Shown: positions 54,011-62,269 of the stretch, piece by piece | How the letters are laid out: every line of letters starts with the position of its first letter | Numbering within the stretch: the first letter of the stretch is position 1 | NCBI GenBank assembly: GCA_018266215.1 | Contig: JAFEAV010000022.1 | Location: 16,312-80,311, forward strand | Length of the DNA: 64,000 nt | Direction: 5' to 3' | From: Cyanobacteria bacterium SZAS LIN-3 | GTDB lineage: Bacteria > Cyanobacteriota > Vampirovibrionia > Obscuribacterales > Obscuribacteraceae | Notes under the pieces: model-generated | The model's input: the letters and a program-made list of their open reading frames with translations, nothing else | What the model was told of the DNA's origin: nothing | Database searches by the model: none | Translations under genes and position numbers: made by a program

Positions 54011-54089
54011 ACCGCAAAAGCGGTCCGTCTCTTTCTTCATCAGTGCAGGTGCGCTAAATGTCGAGCGCACTGAAGTTGAGACGGACCGC
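54011..54089 (+). promoter_or_regulatory. Switch-like leader RNA before the small protein and ferritin-like genes
   Basis: ACCGC-AAAA-GCGGT (54011-54024) makes a small hairpin. Its right arm is also the start of GCGGTCCGTCTC (54020-54031), which pairs perfectly with GAGACGGACCGC (54078-54089) to close a long stem that continues inside with GTGCGC/GCGCAC and CTTC/GAAG. The two folds exclude each other. No T-run follows, so it may instead be the terminator of the upstream gene or an RNA-stability element. Confidence 0.55.
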
Positions 54090-54109
54090 AGAAAGAAGCA
54101 GGTATACCG

Positions 54110-54358
54110 ATGAATAAGATGTGGGAAGACCCTACCCAGTATTACTCAACCGAAAGATCCGACAACGTTTTTGACTTGATCGAGTATCAAGACAGGGCAA
54201 GAGAAATCTACTCGCCCAAACGGCTGTTTGAACTCTGGGAAGAGGTCTGCAAAAAATACGATCGGGGCTTTATCGGCAAGTATGCCCTGGAAGAGATGAA
54301 AGCCGTTATCTGGCCGAAGCTGCACACGCTTTCCAGCAGCCAATTTTTCGGTCATTAG
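54110..54358 (+). CDS. Small hypothetical protein, 82 aa, upstream of the ferritin-like gene
   Basis: The product is soluble and charged, with an acidic start (MWEDPTQYYSTERSDNVFDL) and helical body (KRLFELWEEVCKKYDRGFIGKYALEEM). It has a single Cys and ends QFFGH. No family is recognised. It lies 21 bp upstream of the ferritin-like gene on the same strand, so the two are very likely co-transcribed and may work together, for example as a delivery or regulatory partner. The AGG ribosome site is modest. Confidence 0.68.
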   Translation: MNKMWEDPTQYYSTERSDNVFDLIEYQDRAREIYSPKRLFELWEEVCKKYDRGFIGKYALEEMKAVIWPKLHTLSSSQFFGH

Positions 54359-54379
54359 AATAATAAGGATAGAAAACAC

Positions 54380-54904
54380 ATGAGTAAAGTACTAAACGAC
54401 GTCTCCGAGATCCGCCAGCGCGCCCGCCGCGATATTGAGTCCGGTGCGATAACACCCAGTTATACTCTCGATCCCAAGGCCGTGATCAAGCGCCTGAATG
54501 AGGCACTCGCCACAGAACTCGTATGCGTGTTGCGCTATCGCCGCCATTATTTTATGGCCAACGGCATAGATTCGGAACCTGTGGCAGCGCAGTTCCTGGA
54601 GCATTCCAACGAAGAGCTCGGCCACGCCGACAAACTGGCTAAGCGCATCAGACAACTGGGCGGTGAGCCGAACTTCAATCCGGATACTTTGTCCGGCCTC
54701 AGCCACGCCGAATATGTAGAGGGCCACAGCCTCTCCGATATGATCAAAGAAAACGTCATTGCCGAACGCATCGCCATTGAATCTTATCGCGACATCATCG
54801 CCTTTGTCGGTGATGCTGATTCAACGACCAGGCGCATGCTGGAAGAAATTCTGGAAGTGGAAGAAGAACACGCCGACGAACTGGCTGATCTTCTCAAATC
54901 CTGA
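54380..54904 (+). CDS. Bacterioferritin-like / ferritin-like diiron protein
   Basis: The 174-residue protein is a four-helix bundle with the diiron pattern of bacterioferritin: E46 in LNEALATELVCVLRY, E79-x-x-H82 in EHSNEELGHADKLAKRI, a glutamate in ENVIAERIAIESY, and E161-x-x-H164 in EVEEEHADEL. The AKRIRQLGGEPNF stretch is also typical. The usual heme-binding Met near residue 52 is not evident, since the sequence reads LRYRRHYFMANG; Met59 is the only candidate. It has about 20 extra residues at the N-terminus. Iron storage or protection from oxidants is likely. AGGAT lies 9 nt before the ATG. Confidence 0.88.
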   Translation: MSKVLNDVSEIRQRARRDIESGAITPSYTLDPKAVIKRLNEALATELVCVLRYRRHYFMANGIDSEPVAAQFLEHSNEELGHADKLAKRIRQLGGEPNFNPDTLSGLSHAEYVEGHSLSDMIKENVIAERIAIESYRDIIAFVGDADSTTRRMLEEILEVEEEHADELADLLKS

Positions 54905-54986
54905 CCTGAAGGCAAATAGCACAGTCGGCCGAGCTGGATGTTAAGCTAGAGCTTATAGTCCCGCTCGGCCTTGCCGACTATCAGAA

Positions 54987-56114
54987 ATGAAAACCCGAAA
55001 TCTCCGAATCGCCCTGACCTCTTTTACCATTGCCATCGCCGGCCTGTACTCACTGAGCTCGGTCCAGGCTATCCCGCCTTCAACGCCGCTTTTGCCGCCC
55101 AGTATGGACGTCACCGGAGCGGCCTCGGCCGAACTCCTGGACACAGTGCAGGCCGCACCGGATCTGAAAGTCAAAATTTACAAACACACTTTGCACATGA
55201 CGAGCAAACGGCCCGTAGTCTGGTCCTTCGTCACCGACGGATTGAAGACAAACGGGCAGCAGGAGATGGTCCTCACTGTTCTGAAACGTTCCAGTGAAAG
55301 CAACGATGCCTATCCCCGCCTGCCGATTAAATTGTTTGGCTTGATCGGTCAGCTGGCCGGTCAGGGCAAGCTGGTGACTACAGGCGGCTATACAGAGTTT
55401 AAGAATCAGGGATTTTTAGCTCCTCAATTTAAGGGGCTGATTTATACCCCGGTGACAAACCTGCAGGGCGTGCCCCTTCCTGACAATTGTATTGCCGTAG
55501 TGCCGGTTACAGATGATGAAATCACGGTCTATCAAACAGCCGGACCGAGCCGTCTCATGGCCAGACTGGGCCGTGACGCCCATTTCTATCCCTGTCCCAC
55601 CTGGTGCGATCGCGACCGCAGCAGTTCCTTCAGCCCGGGAGACATTACCGAAATGCAGGAAGACCCTGTCTTTCGCAGCGCCAAAGCTCAGACTTTCGCC
55701 CTCACGGCTATGCAGGACAATGACCAGCTCAGCCTGAGGTTGACCGACAAAACATCAGCTCTGCTGCTGGACCTCTTGCAACAGCTGCCCAGTGACAGCG
55801 CACTGCGCCTGGCCCTGGGCATCGATCCCAGAGCCGATGCCCTGCTGGTCTGGGAAACAAAACAACAGGATAATCGCAGCATGATCGCTCCGGCCGGCAG
55901 TTCCTATCACAAGATAGGCATCACATTTTTAGCTCTGTTACCCGGTTTGAAAAAAAATGAGATTCTCACCGGCGCCGACGGCTGCGCCCTGATGATGACG
56001 GCGGAAGATTTTACCCGCTTCAAAGCGGCCCTGGAAAAGAAAGATCAATTCGTTCTGCCAATGAGCGACGGCAGCGCTCTGAAAAATTTTTCCATCAACT
56101 GGTCGCGGGAATAG
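54987..56114 (+). CDS. Secreted hypothetical protein, 375 aa
   Basis: A signal peptide (ALTSFTIAIAGLYSLSSVQA) precedes a two-part protein. The first part has an alpha/beta pattern with RPVVWSFVTDGLKTNGQQEMVL and PIKLFGLIGQLAGQGKLVTTGGYTEF. The region around YPCPTWCDRDRSS has a Cys pair that may form a disulfide. The second half repeats the same theme of strands and helices. I cannot name the family with certainty. No gene lies close on its strand, and it converges with the TonB-C gene 15 bp away. A periplasmic location is predicted. Confidence 0.72.
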   Translation: MKTRNLRIALTSFTIAIAGLYSLSSVQAIPPSTPLLPPSMDVTGAASAELLDTVQAAPDLKVKIYKHTLHMTSKRPVVWSFVTDGLKTNGQQEMVLTVLKRSSESNDAYPRLPIKLFGLIGQLAGQGKLVTTGGYTEFKNQGFLAPQFKGLIYTPVTNLQGVPLPDNCIAVVPVTDDEITVYQTAGPSRLMARLGRDAHFYPCPTWCDRDRSSSFSPGDITEMQEDPVFRSAKAQTFALTAMQDNDQLSLRLTDKTSALLLDLLQQLPSDSALRLALGIDPRADALLVWETKQQDNRSMIAPAGSSYHKIGITFLALLPGLKKNEILTGADGCALMMTAEDFTRFKAALEKKDQFVLPMSDGSALKNFSINWSRE

Positions 56115-56129
56115 TCTTCCTGCGTGATG

Positions 56130-56552
56130 CTATTCGACTACAAATTCAACCCGCACCTTGCGTGTTGATGTGACCGGCTCGGTGCCGCGCAGGGCCGGCC
56201 GAAATTTCCAGCCCCGCAGAGTAGAAATTGTAATGTCGTCCACTTCCGGACAACCGGAAGATGTTACGAGTTCAACGCGGATATGACCTTTTACATCAAT
56301 CGTGAAGCGCGCGACACAAAATGCGTTGAGACACTCTTCTTTTAGCTCAGGCGAAATCACCGGCTCAGGTGCGGAGACAATCTCGGCCGGCTGGAAGTGC
56401 TCAGCTTCCTGCACGCCCAACTTGAACGTATCGGCGAGAGCAACATCACTGACGGCGCCGCCGGATGAAAGCAGCAAAGCCGTACCCATATAGAGCAAAA
56501 ATTTTGGTGCGCGATTTAACATAATGGGTATTGTAATGGAAACCGTTTTCAT
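56130..56552 (-). CDS. Short exported TonB C-terminal-domain protein
   Basis: The 140-residue protein consists of an N-terminal signal or anchor (KFLLYMGTALLLSSGGAVS, possible cleavage after VALA), a spacer of only about 20 residues, and a TonB C-terminal domain (about residues 66-140) with LNAFCVARFTIDVKGHIRV, STLRGWKFRPALRGTEPV and RVEFVVE. True TonB has a Pro-rich spacer of about 100 residues to cross the periplasm; this protein does not. It may be a free periplasmic domain or interact with partners other than ExbBD. ATG 56522 is an alternative start. It is divergent from the TonB-dependent receptor gene, which supports a joint role. Confidence 0.82.
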   Translation of the reverse strand: MKTVSITIPIMLNRAPKFLLYMGTALLLSSGGAVSDVALADTFKLGVQEAEHFQPAEIVSAPEPVISPELKEECLNAFCVARFTIDVKGHIRVELVTSSGCPEVDDITISTLRGWKFRPALRGTEPVTSTRKVRVEFVVE

Positions 56553-56613
56553 TTTAAATATTCAAGTCAATGAGATTGGCAAGCCATCTCTTTACTAGCC
56601 CAGGAGTCACACG

Positions 56614-59379
56614 GTGTCGGCAATTGCGACGCCTCGCCGCAGCGCGAGGCGCGAAACATTCCTTAACATATATAGGCGCACGACCTCGGGCCTGGCCCTT
56701 GCCCTGACCCTGGGTATGCTCGCGGCCGCCCCCTCAGCCCTGGGGCAGGCCCCCGCACAGGGTCAATCCAGAGCCCCGCTCCCCATCATTGAGCCGCCCA
56801 CCGCGCCGCCGCCCGCGGCCGCGCCCCTGCGCCCGCCCGCCCCTGATTCAATCAAACCCGGTCAACCGGGCACAATTAGCGGTCACGTAACCGACGCCGA
56901 AGGCAAACGTTCCATCAGCAACGCCCAGGTGGTGCTGGTCAAAGTCGACAAAGACCACGAACCGATTGAGCGAGACAGTGACGCTGAAGGCAATTTCAAC
57001 TTCAGCGGCGTGGCACCGGGCGAATACACGGTGACCGTTTCGGCGAAGGAGATGCTTTCACACACGTCTCGTATAAAAGTAGCCTCCGGCGAAAACAAAA
57101 AGGTCGATATCAACCTTGAGGATCTCGAGCCCGTAGATATTTTGAGGGTCACGGGCAAACGCACTTTGATCCATCCGGAAAAAATCGGCAGCGAAACAAA
57201 CATCGATCACCGCACCATACAAGAGTACAAAAGCGGCAACGACCTCAAAGATCTGATTCAAAGCACGCCCGGCGTCATGAACGACAGCTACGGCAATGTC
57301 ATCACCAGAGGCGAGCACAACGCCGTCAACTACGTCGTCGACGGCGTTGTCATCCCCGAAGCCGCCGGCGTACTGCAACAGTCGCAGCCCGTATCGCCGC
57401 GCTCACTGCAATCGATGCAGGTGGACATCGGCGGCTATGAAGCACAGGACGGCGGCGGGCCACTGGGGGCGGTGGCACATCTGAAGACCCTGCCCATCTA
57501 CAGCAAACCAAACTTTACTATAGGTCAGCAAATCGGCGGGCCTCTAGCCGGCAGCATTTACTACAACGGCAGCGGTGCTTTCAGCCAGGACACAACAAAA
57601 TGGCTCAACCGCCTGCGTTTTGAATCCTCCGGATCGTTTCGCGGATCGAGTTTGCGCATTGCGCCCCCGGTAAAAAACTACGTCGGCAACTACGGCGCCG
57701 ATATCAACGTCCTGGCTCGACTGGAATACCAGGCCACCGAGCGCGATCTGCTCAGGCTGACCGTGGCCATCAATGAGAGCGTCCTGCGCGTGCCCACAGC
57801 CCCGATCACCCAACAATTTGGCGTGCGTCAGTATCAACAAGACAGGCAGGATTACTTCACCTTGAGCTGGCGGCACCGCTTCGCCAGATTCTTTGAAGAA
57901 GGCAATTTGCATCTGCTCAACGGCTTCTATGGTGATAGCTACCACGCCAATAATCGCTTCGATCCGGCCCCAATCATCAACGCCGATCAACCGATTGTCT
58001 CCATAGCCGCCCAGGCAAAGCGCTTCAATTACATTTTTTCGGCCCAGGGCGACATCAATAAAAAAGTACTGCAGACACATAACGTCAAAGTCGGCTTCCT
58101 CTCCGAAGTACGACCGGTCAAGACCAGTTTCAACGCCCTCTACTTCAACTCGGATCTGGGCACGGCCCTCACAGGCGGTACACCTTACGCCGCCGTCGTC
58201 AGCCCTTTTACGCTGACAACAGTCGGGCCGCAGTTTCAGGGGCCGATGGGCGGTTACAAGGGCTTCCGCTATTTGCAGAGCGCCTTCATCCAGGATCGCT
58301 GGACACCAAAGGGCAACATCGGCAAACGTTTTACTATTGATACCGGCGTGCGCTTCGACTTGCAGCACAGCGTCTACGGCAATGCCACGCAGCTTGCCCT
58401 GGCCCTGGCATCAACACCAGGCGTACAGCCCTTTTCTCCCAAGCCCTTCGAAACCCAGCGCGTGACCAATGCCCAGGCCAGCGGCCGCTACGGCATCTCC
58501 TACGTCCTGAATAAAAACAGCGTACTGCGCGCCTCCTACTCTCAGATTTTCACCCCCACACCAAACGACTATTTTCTCACTCCGATTCTGGTCACAGGTG
58601 CGCTCGTCAACGGCATCTACGAGGGCACACCCAGACCACTGCAAGCTACTCGCGGTCAGCTTGTCGACGCCAGCCTGGAACAACAATTCGGACCGCGCTT
58701 CGTCACCCGCACCAATATTTTTTACAAAAAGCTGAGCAACTTCGGCGACTCCGGCGTAATTGGCAATTTGCCCATCTACAACCGCCTGACCAACAGCGGC
58801 CAGGAAGCCTACGGTGTTGAAACGCGCGTTGACTACAAAGGCAATCGCGACGGCTACGGCCTCAACGGTTTTCTCTCCAACACCGTACAGGTAGCCTATC
58901 TGCGCGGCACCCACGGTGTGAGCGGCGGATTCTATGATTTCCCGGTTGCGCCGCTACCAAAGTATCCCGACCATGACAGACGTTACCAGGGCACGATTGG
59001 CATCGGCTACAGAGGCCGCGCCAACTGGTGGGTGCTGAACAGTCTCCAGGTCCTGACCGGCTTACAAAACGGGCTCGATCCCGCCATTTTCGGACCGCAT
59101 CCGGGCCGTCTGCCGGTGCAGACCCTGCTCAGCTTGACCGGAGGCTGGCAGGTGCCGGACAAGATCCACCAGAAGTACGCCTATCTCCCCTCATCGTTTG
59201 ATGTGCGCATCGAAAACGTACTCAATCAGCGAGTGCCCATCAATCTGGGCTCTCCTTTCCAGGGCTCGCGCTACAACCTGCCCATTCGTGTGCTGGCCGG
59301 CTGCGCCTGGGTAGTGGGCCGCGACACGAGCAGGTTGGTGAGCAAACCTACCGGCGTGTCGGTGGTCAAGGGCATTTGA
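56614..59379 (+). CDS. TonB-dependent receptor with N-terminal carboxypeptidase-regulatory-like domain
   Basis: The start is GTG 56614 with AGGAG 8-9 nt upstream. The 921-residue protein has a signal region (GLALALTLGMLAAAPSALG), a Pro/Ala-rich linker, a carboxypeptidase-regulatory-like beta sandwich (about 85-170; GTISGHVTDAEGK to VDINLEDLEP), a plug domain (about 195-290; DLKDLIQSTPGVM, YVVDGVVIPE) and a 22-strand-type barrel to the end (RFTIDTGVRFDLQHSVYG; TRTNIFYKKLSNFGDSG; NYVLNKNS-type strands). This Oar/SusC-like layout takes up large or scarce substrates across the outer membrane. The ligand is unknown. A short TonB-C gene is divergent to it. Confidence 0.93.
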   Translation: MSAIATPRRSARRETFLNIYRRTTSGLALALTLGMLAAAPSALGQAPAQGQSRAPLPIIEPPTAPPPAAAPLRPPAPDSIKPGQPGTISGHVTDAEGKRSISNAQVVLVKVDKDHEPIERDSDAEGNFNFSGVAPGEYTVTVSAKEMLSHTSRIKVASGENKKVDINLEDLEPVDILRVTGKRTLIHPEKIGSETNIDHRTIQEYKSGNDLKDLIQSTPGVMNDSYGNVITRGEHNAVNYVVDGVVIPEAAGVLQQSQPVSPRSLQSMQVDIGGYEAQDGGGPLGAVAHLKTLPIYSKPNFTIGQQIGGPLAGSIYYNGSGAFSQDTTKWLNRLRFESSGSFRGSSLRIAPPVKNYVGNYGADINVLARLEYQATERDLLRLTVAINESVLRVPTAPITQQFGVRQYQQDRQDYFTLSWRHRFARFFEEGNLHLLNGFYGDSYHANNRFDPAPIINADQPIVSIAAQAKRFNYIFSAQGDINKKVLQTHNVKVGFLSEVRPVKTSFNALYFNSDLGTALTGGTPYAAVVSPFTLTTVGPQFQGPMGGYKGFRYLQSAFIQDRWTPKGNIGKRFTIDTGVRFDLQHSVYGNATQLALALASTPGVQPFSPKPFETQRVTNAQASGRYGISYVLNKNSVLRASYSQIFTPTPNDYFLTPILVTGALVNGIYEGTPRPLQATRGQLVDASLEQQFGPRFVTRTNIFYKKLSNFGDSGVIGNLPIYNRLTNSGQEAYGVETRVDYKGNRDGYGLNGFLSNTVQVAYLRGTHGVSGGFYDFPVAPLPKYPDHDRRYQGTIGIGYRGRANWWVLNSLQVLTGLQNGLDPAIFGPHPGRLPVQTLLSLTGGWQVPDKIHQKYAYLPSSFDVRIENVLNQRVPINLGSPFQGSRYNLPIRVLAGCAWVVGRDTSRLVSKPTGVSVVKGI

Positions 59380-59386
59380 TGGAGAT

Positions 59387-59411
59387 TTGACGGTGTGGGC
59401 CGTATCGTCAA
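59387..59411 (+). terminator. Weak hairpin after the receptor gene
   Basis: TTGACG pairs with CGTCAA around a 13-base loop, 8 bp past the stop. The short stem and lack of a T-run make it a weak terminator candidate. Confidence 0.3.
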
Positions 59412-59473
59412 TTCTGTCCGCAACAAACATAAAGTAATCACCTGATTCTCTGCTCTTTAGAGGGAAAAAACTA

Positions 59474-59692
59474 ATGCATGACTGTGGCACTCCCCTGGTG
59501 GCCCCGCTGGAAAGGGAAGCACAAAATGGTGCTGCCATTTTGTCCATTGAAAACGCTGATATCAGGCGGGCCGCAGCCAGGAAATTTGGCGAAGATATTG
59601 CCCGGTTATGCCACGAAGACTGGATGGCTGTAATGCTCAGAACAGTGCATCTGACTAAATTCTATGCCCTGGCGGATTCGCCGGAACTCTGA
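59474..59692 (+). CDS. Small hypothetical protein, 72 aa
   Basis: AGAGGG lies 9 nt before the ATG. The product is soluble, starting MHDCGTPLVAPLEREAQNGA, with one helix (ADIRRAAARKFGEDIARLCHEDW) and a mixed end. The two Cys residues are far apart. No family is recognised. It lies between the receptor gene and the fourth LRR gene on the same strand and may be in either transcript. Confidence 0.55.
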   Translation: MHDCGTPLVAPLEREAQNGAAILSIENADIRRAAARKFGEDIARLCHEDWMAVMLRTVHLTKFYALADSPEL

Positions 59693-59782
59693 GTAGCATA
59701 GCCGGCTACAGGACAATTAATGCTAAGCTGACGGGTGCAAGTGTGTATGCCGGCTCAGCGGGCATCAAATGCCGGGAGTAAA

Positions 59783-60796
59783 ATGCCACTCAACTACTTC
59801 AGAAGATCAGCCTGCACCATCTTCGCCGGCGTGATTGCGGCTTCCATGGCAAGCACAGCGCAGGCCCAACAGCCGAAGCAGAAAGTCGCTTCTGCCACGC
59901 GCGAGATTTCCTTCCCGACTGCCTTTTCACTCGGCAGACTGTTTATCTACAAACGCCCGGCCACACAGGTCTATCTGCCAAACTGCGAGAGCGTAATAGG
60001 AAGCTCGGGACGCTTGCTTGGACAGGCGCGAGGCCTGGTCAAAGTCCCCAGCGGCGACAACATTTATGTCTTTCTTGCGCCGTCATACGATCTTCTGAAT
60101 CATCCGGAAGCGCTGCGCACCCTGGCTCCCAACAGTATCGACGGTCTGTCTTTTGCCCGCATGACCCTGGTGGCGCAGGTAGATAAGGTCATCGAGCCGC
60201 TATCGCACCTGACCGGACTGCGCCGACTGGAAATCGACGGCGCCGATCTCAACGACGAGCAGATACTACCGTTAAAAACACTGGTCAATCTCGATTCTAT
60301 AACGCTTGTAAGCAACAACCTGCATGGCAGCTTTCTCAAGTCCTTTGGCGGGATGAAAAATCTCAAGGGCCTGGATCTATCTTTCAATCCACTTGAACCG
60401 GAAGCGATCAAACAACTTTCGACTTTCAAAAGTCTTACCGATGTGCGCGTTTGCCAGTGCAACATCACCAACAGCGAAGTAATGGAACTGGCAAAATTGC
60501 CCAATCTGGAAACCCTGGCCATCAACCAGTCTCTGGTCACAAGAGAGGGACTTATTGCCCTGCGCAAAACGAGCAGCCTGCACTTTCTCAATCTCAATGG
60601 CTGCAAACTGTCGGTGCAGGATCTGGCGGAGCTAAAAGGCTCATCCATCAAGCGGCTGGGCCTGCCAAAACACAAATATCTGGACATCGAACTGAGCGCT
60701 CTGCACCAGGCTCTGCCCGGAGTAAAACTGCAATTGCCTTCGGCGCCCGGGGCCGTCGACAGCGACACGACCAGTCTTTTTGCTCCGCTGCACTAG
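59783..60796 (+). CDS. Secreted leucine-rich-repeat protein ending in FAPLH (LRR paralogue 4)
   Basis: GGGAG precedes ATG 59783; the frame from 59735 adds 16 residues before the signal. The product has a signal peptide (CTIFAGVIAASMASTAQA), the shared beta-rich N-terminal region (REISFPTAFSLGRLFIY; GQARGLVKVP) and LRRs of 23-24 residues (LSHLTGLRRLEIDGADLND; LKTLVNLDSITLVSNNLHG; FGGMKNLKGLDLSFNPLEP; LAKLPNLETLAINQSLVTR). It ends in F-A-P-L-H like the three LRR proteins at 42-46 kb, from which it lies about 15 kb away. A surface or periplasmic binding role is likely. Confidence 0.87.
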   Translation: MPLNYFRRSACTIFAGVIAASMASTAQAQQPKQKVASATREISFPTAFSLGRLFIYKRPATQVYLPNCESVIGSSGRLLGQARGLVKVPSGDNIYVFLAPSYDLLNHPEALRTLAPNSIDGLSFARMTLVAQVDKVIEPLSHLTGLRRLEIDGADLNDEQILPLKTLVNLDSITLVSNNLHGSFLKSFGGMKNLKGLDLSFNPLEPEAIKQLSTFKSLTDVRVCQCNITNSEVMELAKLPNLETLAINQSLVTREGLIALRKTSSLHFLNLNGCKLSVQDLAELKGSSIKRLGLPKHKYLDIELSALHQALPGVKLQLPSAPGAVDSDTTSLFAPLH

Positions 60797-60939
60797 GCCA
60801 AATTAATTAAGCTCAAAGTGCCCAGATATGGGAATCCTACGCTATCCACGGGCGCCCACTTTTGCCATCATGCTGAGACCTTACTACAAAGGCCGCAAAG
60901 AGTCCCACCCCTGAACCCTGACTCAAGGCACGATCAATC

Positions 60940-61512
60940 ATGAATCCACACGCATTTGAATTATTGCTGAACTCTGTCGCCCTCACATCCTTAGTCGCAG
61001 TGCTGGCGCCAAAACTAGTCTTCCATCTGTCGCTGCGAAGATTGAACAAATCGACCATTGGCCACCTCGGCGCAACCGCCTACAAGCCAAAATCAATGGT
61101 CTGTCGCAAAACTCTTGACGCCGCAGCCGCCTCGGTTAAAAAAGCGCTGGCCAAGAAGACTCGCGACTTCAGCTGGATTATCCGTGAACACAAGGCAGAA
61201 AGCGCGGCGAGCCAGACCGTACAGATAGAGGCATTTTTGCCGGCGGCCAAAATAGCCGAACTGAGACAGGCGGACAAAATTGAAAGGGGCAACGGCGTAA
61301 CCGAGGTCACCGACGCCGCGCTCGACATTAAGATCCGTGTCGACATTTATGAGCGCCCAGAGGGCACAGAAATAGTCTGGAAATATCTGCCCAATTCAGC
61401 AGCCGACGTAGCGAAACGGCAGTCACTGCTGGATCCGCGACACAACTCCCTTCTCTGGCAGACAAATTCCGAGCTTCTCAGCGAGCTCGAACCCCAGCTA
61501 GTCAAGGCATAA
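60940..61512 (+). CDS. Membrane-anchored hypothetical protein, tandem copy A
   Basis: The 190-residue product begins with a hydrophobic segment (FELLLNSVALTSLVAVLAPKLVF, about residues 6-28). It continues with a short basic stretch and a soluble alpha/beta domain (KALAKKTRDFSWIIRE; TVQIEAFLPAAKIAEL; DIKIRVDIYERPEGTEIVWKY). The next gene encodes a paralogue of nearly the same length with conserved motifs LLFHxxLRRLN, VxKALAKxxRDFxW, QIEAF/RIEGF and IVWKYxPN. No known family is recognised. It is probably an inner-membrane protein with the soluble domain in the cytoplasm or periplasm. Confidence 0.72.
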   Translation: MNPHAFELLLNSVALTSLVAVLAPKLVFHLSLRRLNKSTIGHLGATAYKPKSMVCRKTLDAAAASVKKALAKKTRDFSWIIREHKAESAASQTVQIEAFLPAAKIAELRQADKIERGNGVTEVTDAALDIKIRVDIYERPEGTEIVWKYLPNSAADVAKRQSLLDPRHNSLLWQTNSELLSELEPQLVKA

Positions 61513-61657
61513 AAGCAGTTTCACGAGTTTTCCACGTGGGCTGAGTAATTCTAATGTCAGGAAAATGTCAGATCTGTCTAGTACAAACTAACTAGGTCAA
61601 TGCCTGATCTTCCCGGGGCTTCATCCGCCCGCTTCCTCCCCTGATTGAGATGCCTAT

Positions 61658-62197
61658 ATGAACGCTCACGAAATAGAAGTCCTGCTCAACACGATAGCGC
61701 TCGTCGCCCTATCGATAATGATGGTGCCGCGCCTGCTCTTTTATATGGAGTTGCGCCGCCTCAACGATGCCACCACGCGCTACCTCGGCACCACCGCCTG
61801 CCTGCCGCGGCCCGTAGTCAGCAAGCAACACATGCTCAGCGCCTCCCGCTCGGTGCAGAAGGCCCTGGCCAAGAGGGTCCGTGACTTCCGCTGGAATATC
61901 AAAGTGCTGGAGCAAAGAGACAACATTCAACCGACGGTGCGCATCGAAGGTTTTATGCCGGTGGACAAACTGGCTGAGCTGAACGAATCGCAGGCGCGGA
62001 CAACCGATAAACAACTGGACATCAAAATCACCGTCGACATCTACCAGCACAAAAACGGCAGTGAAATTGTCTGGAAGTATATGCCCAACGATCCCTCCGA
62101 ATTTCAAAGACGTCAGCAGGTATTTGACCCGGCCATAAACTTTGTCCTTTCCAATACGAACTTTCAGCTTTTGAAAGAACTGGGTCAGCGGGCATAA
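61658..62197 (+). CDS. Membrane-anchored hypothetical protein, tandem copy B
   Basis: This 179-residue protein is the partner of copy A. It has the membrane segment IEVLLNTIALVALSIMMVPRLLFYM and the shared soluble domain (QKALAKRVRDFRWNIKV; TVRIEGFMPVDKLAEL; DIKITVDIYQHKNGSEIVWKYMPN). Copy B lacks about ten residues in the middle loop. The conserved WKYxPN and FDP-x-x-N near the C-terminus suggest the functional surface. The gap of 145 bp between the copies means each may have its own promoter. The family is not recognised. Confidence 0.72.
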   Translation: MNAHEIEVLLNTIALVALSIMMVPRLLFYMELRRLNDATTRYLGTTACLPRPVVSKQHMLSASRSVQKALAKRVRDFRWNIKVLEQRDNIQPTVRIEGFMPVDKLAELNESQARTTDKQLDIKITVDIYQHKNGSEIVWKYMPNDPSEFQRRQQVFDPAINFVLSNTNFQLLKELGQRA

Positions 62198-62214
62198 GAC
62201 GGATATATCGGGAT

Positions 62215-62226
62215 AGCGATATCGCT
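62215..62226 (+). promoter_or_regulatory. Perfect 12-bp palindrome AGCGATATCGCT
   Basis: The palindrome is 44 bp before ATG 62270 and is followed by TTGACA and CATAAT at spacing too short for a standard promoter. It may be an operator for the secreted low-complexity protein gene. Confidence 0.35.
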
Positions 62227-62269
62227 TGACATCGCTCATAATAGAAATGGAGCCCGGGAGGAGCCGCCA

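Noticed and set aside
55604..55612. GCGATCGC (cyanobacterial HIP1 octamer)
   Set aside because: Only this occurrence was noticed by eye, inside a coding region; it is no evidence for lineage.
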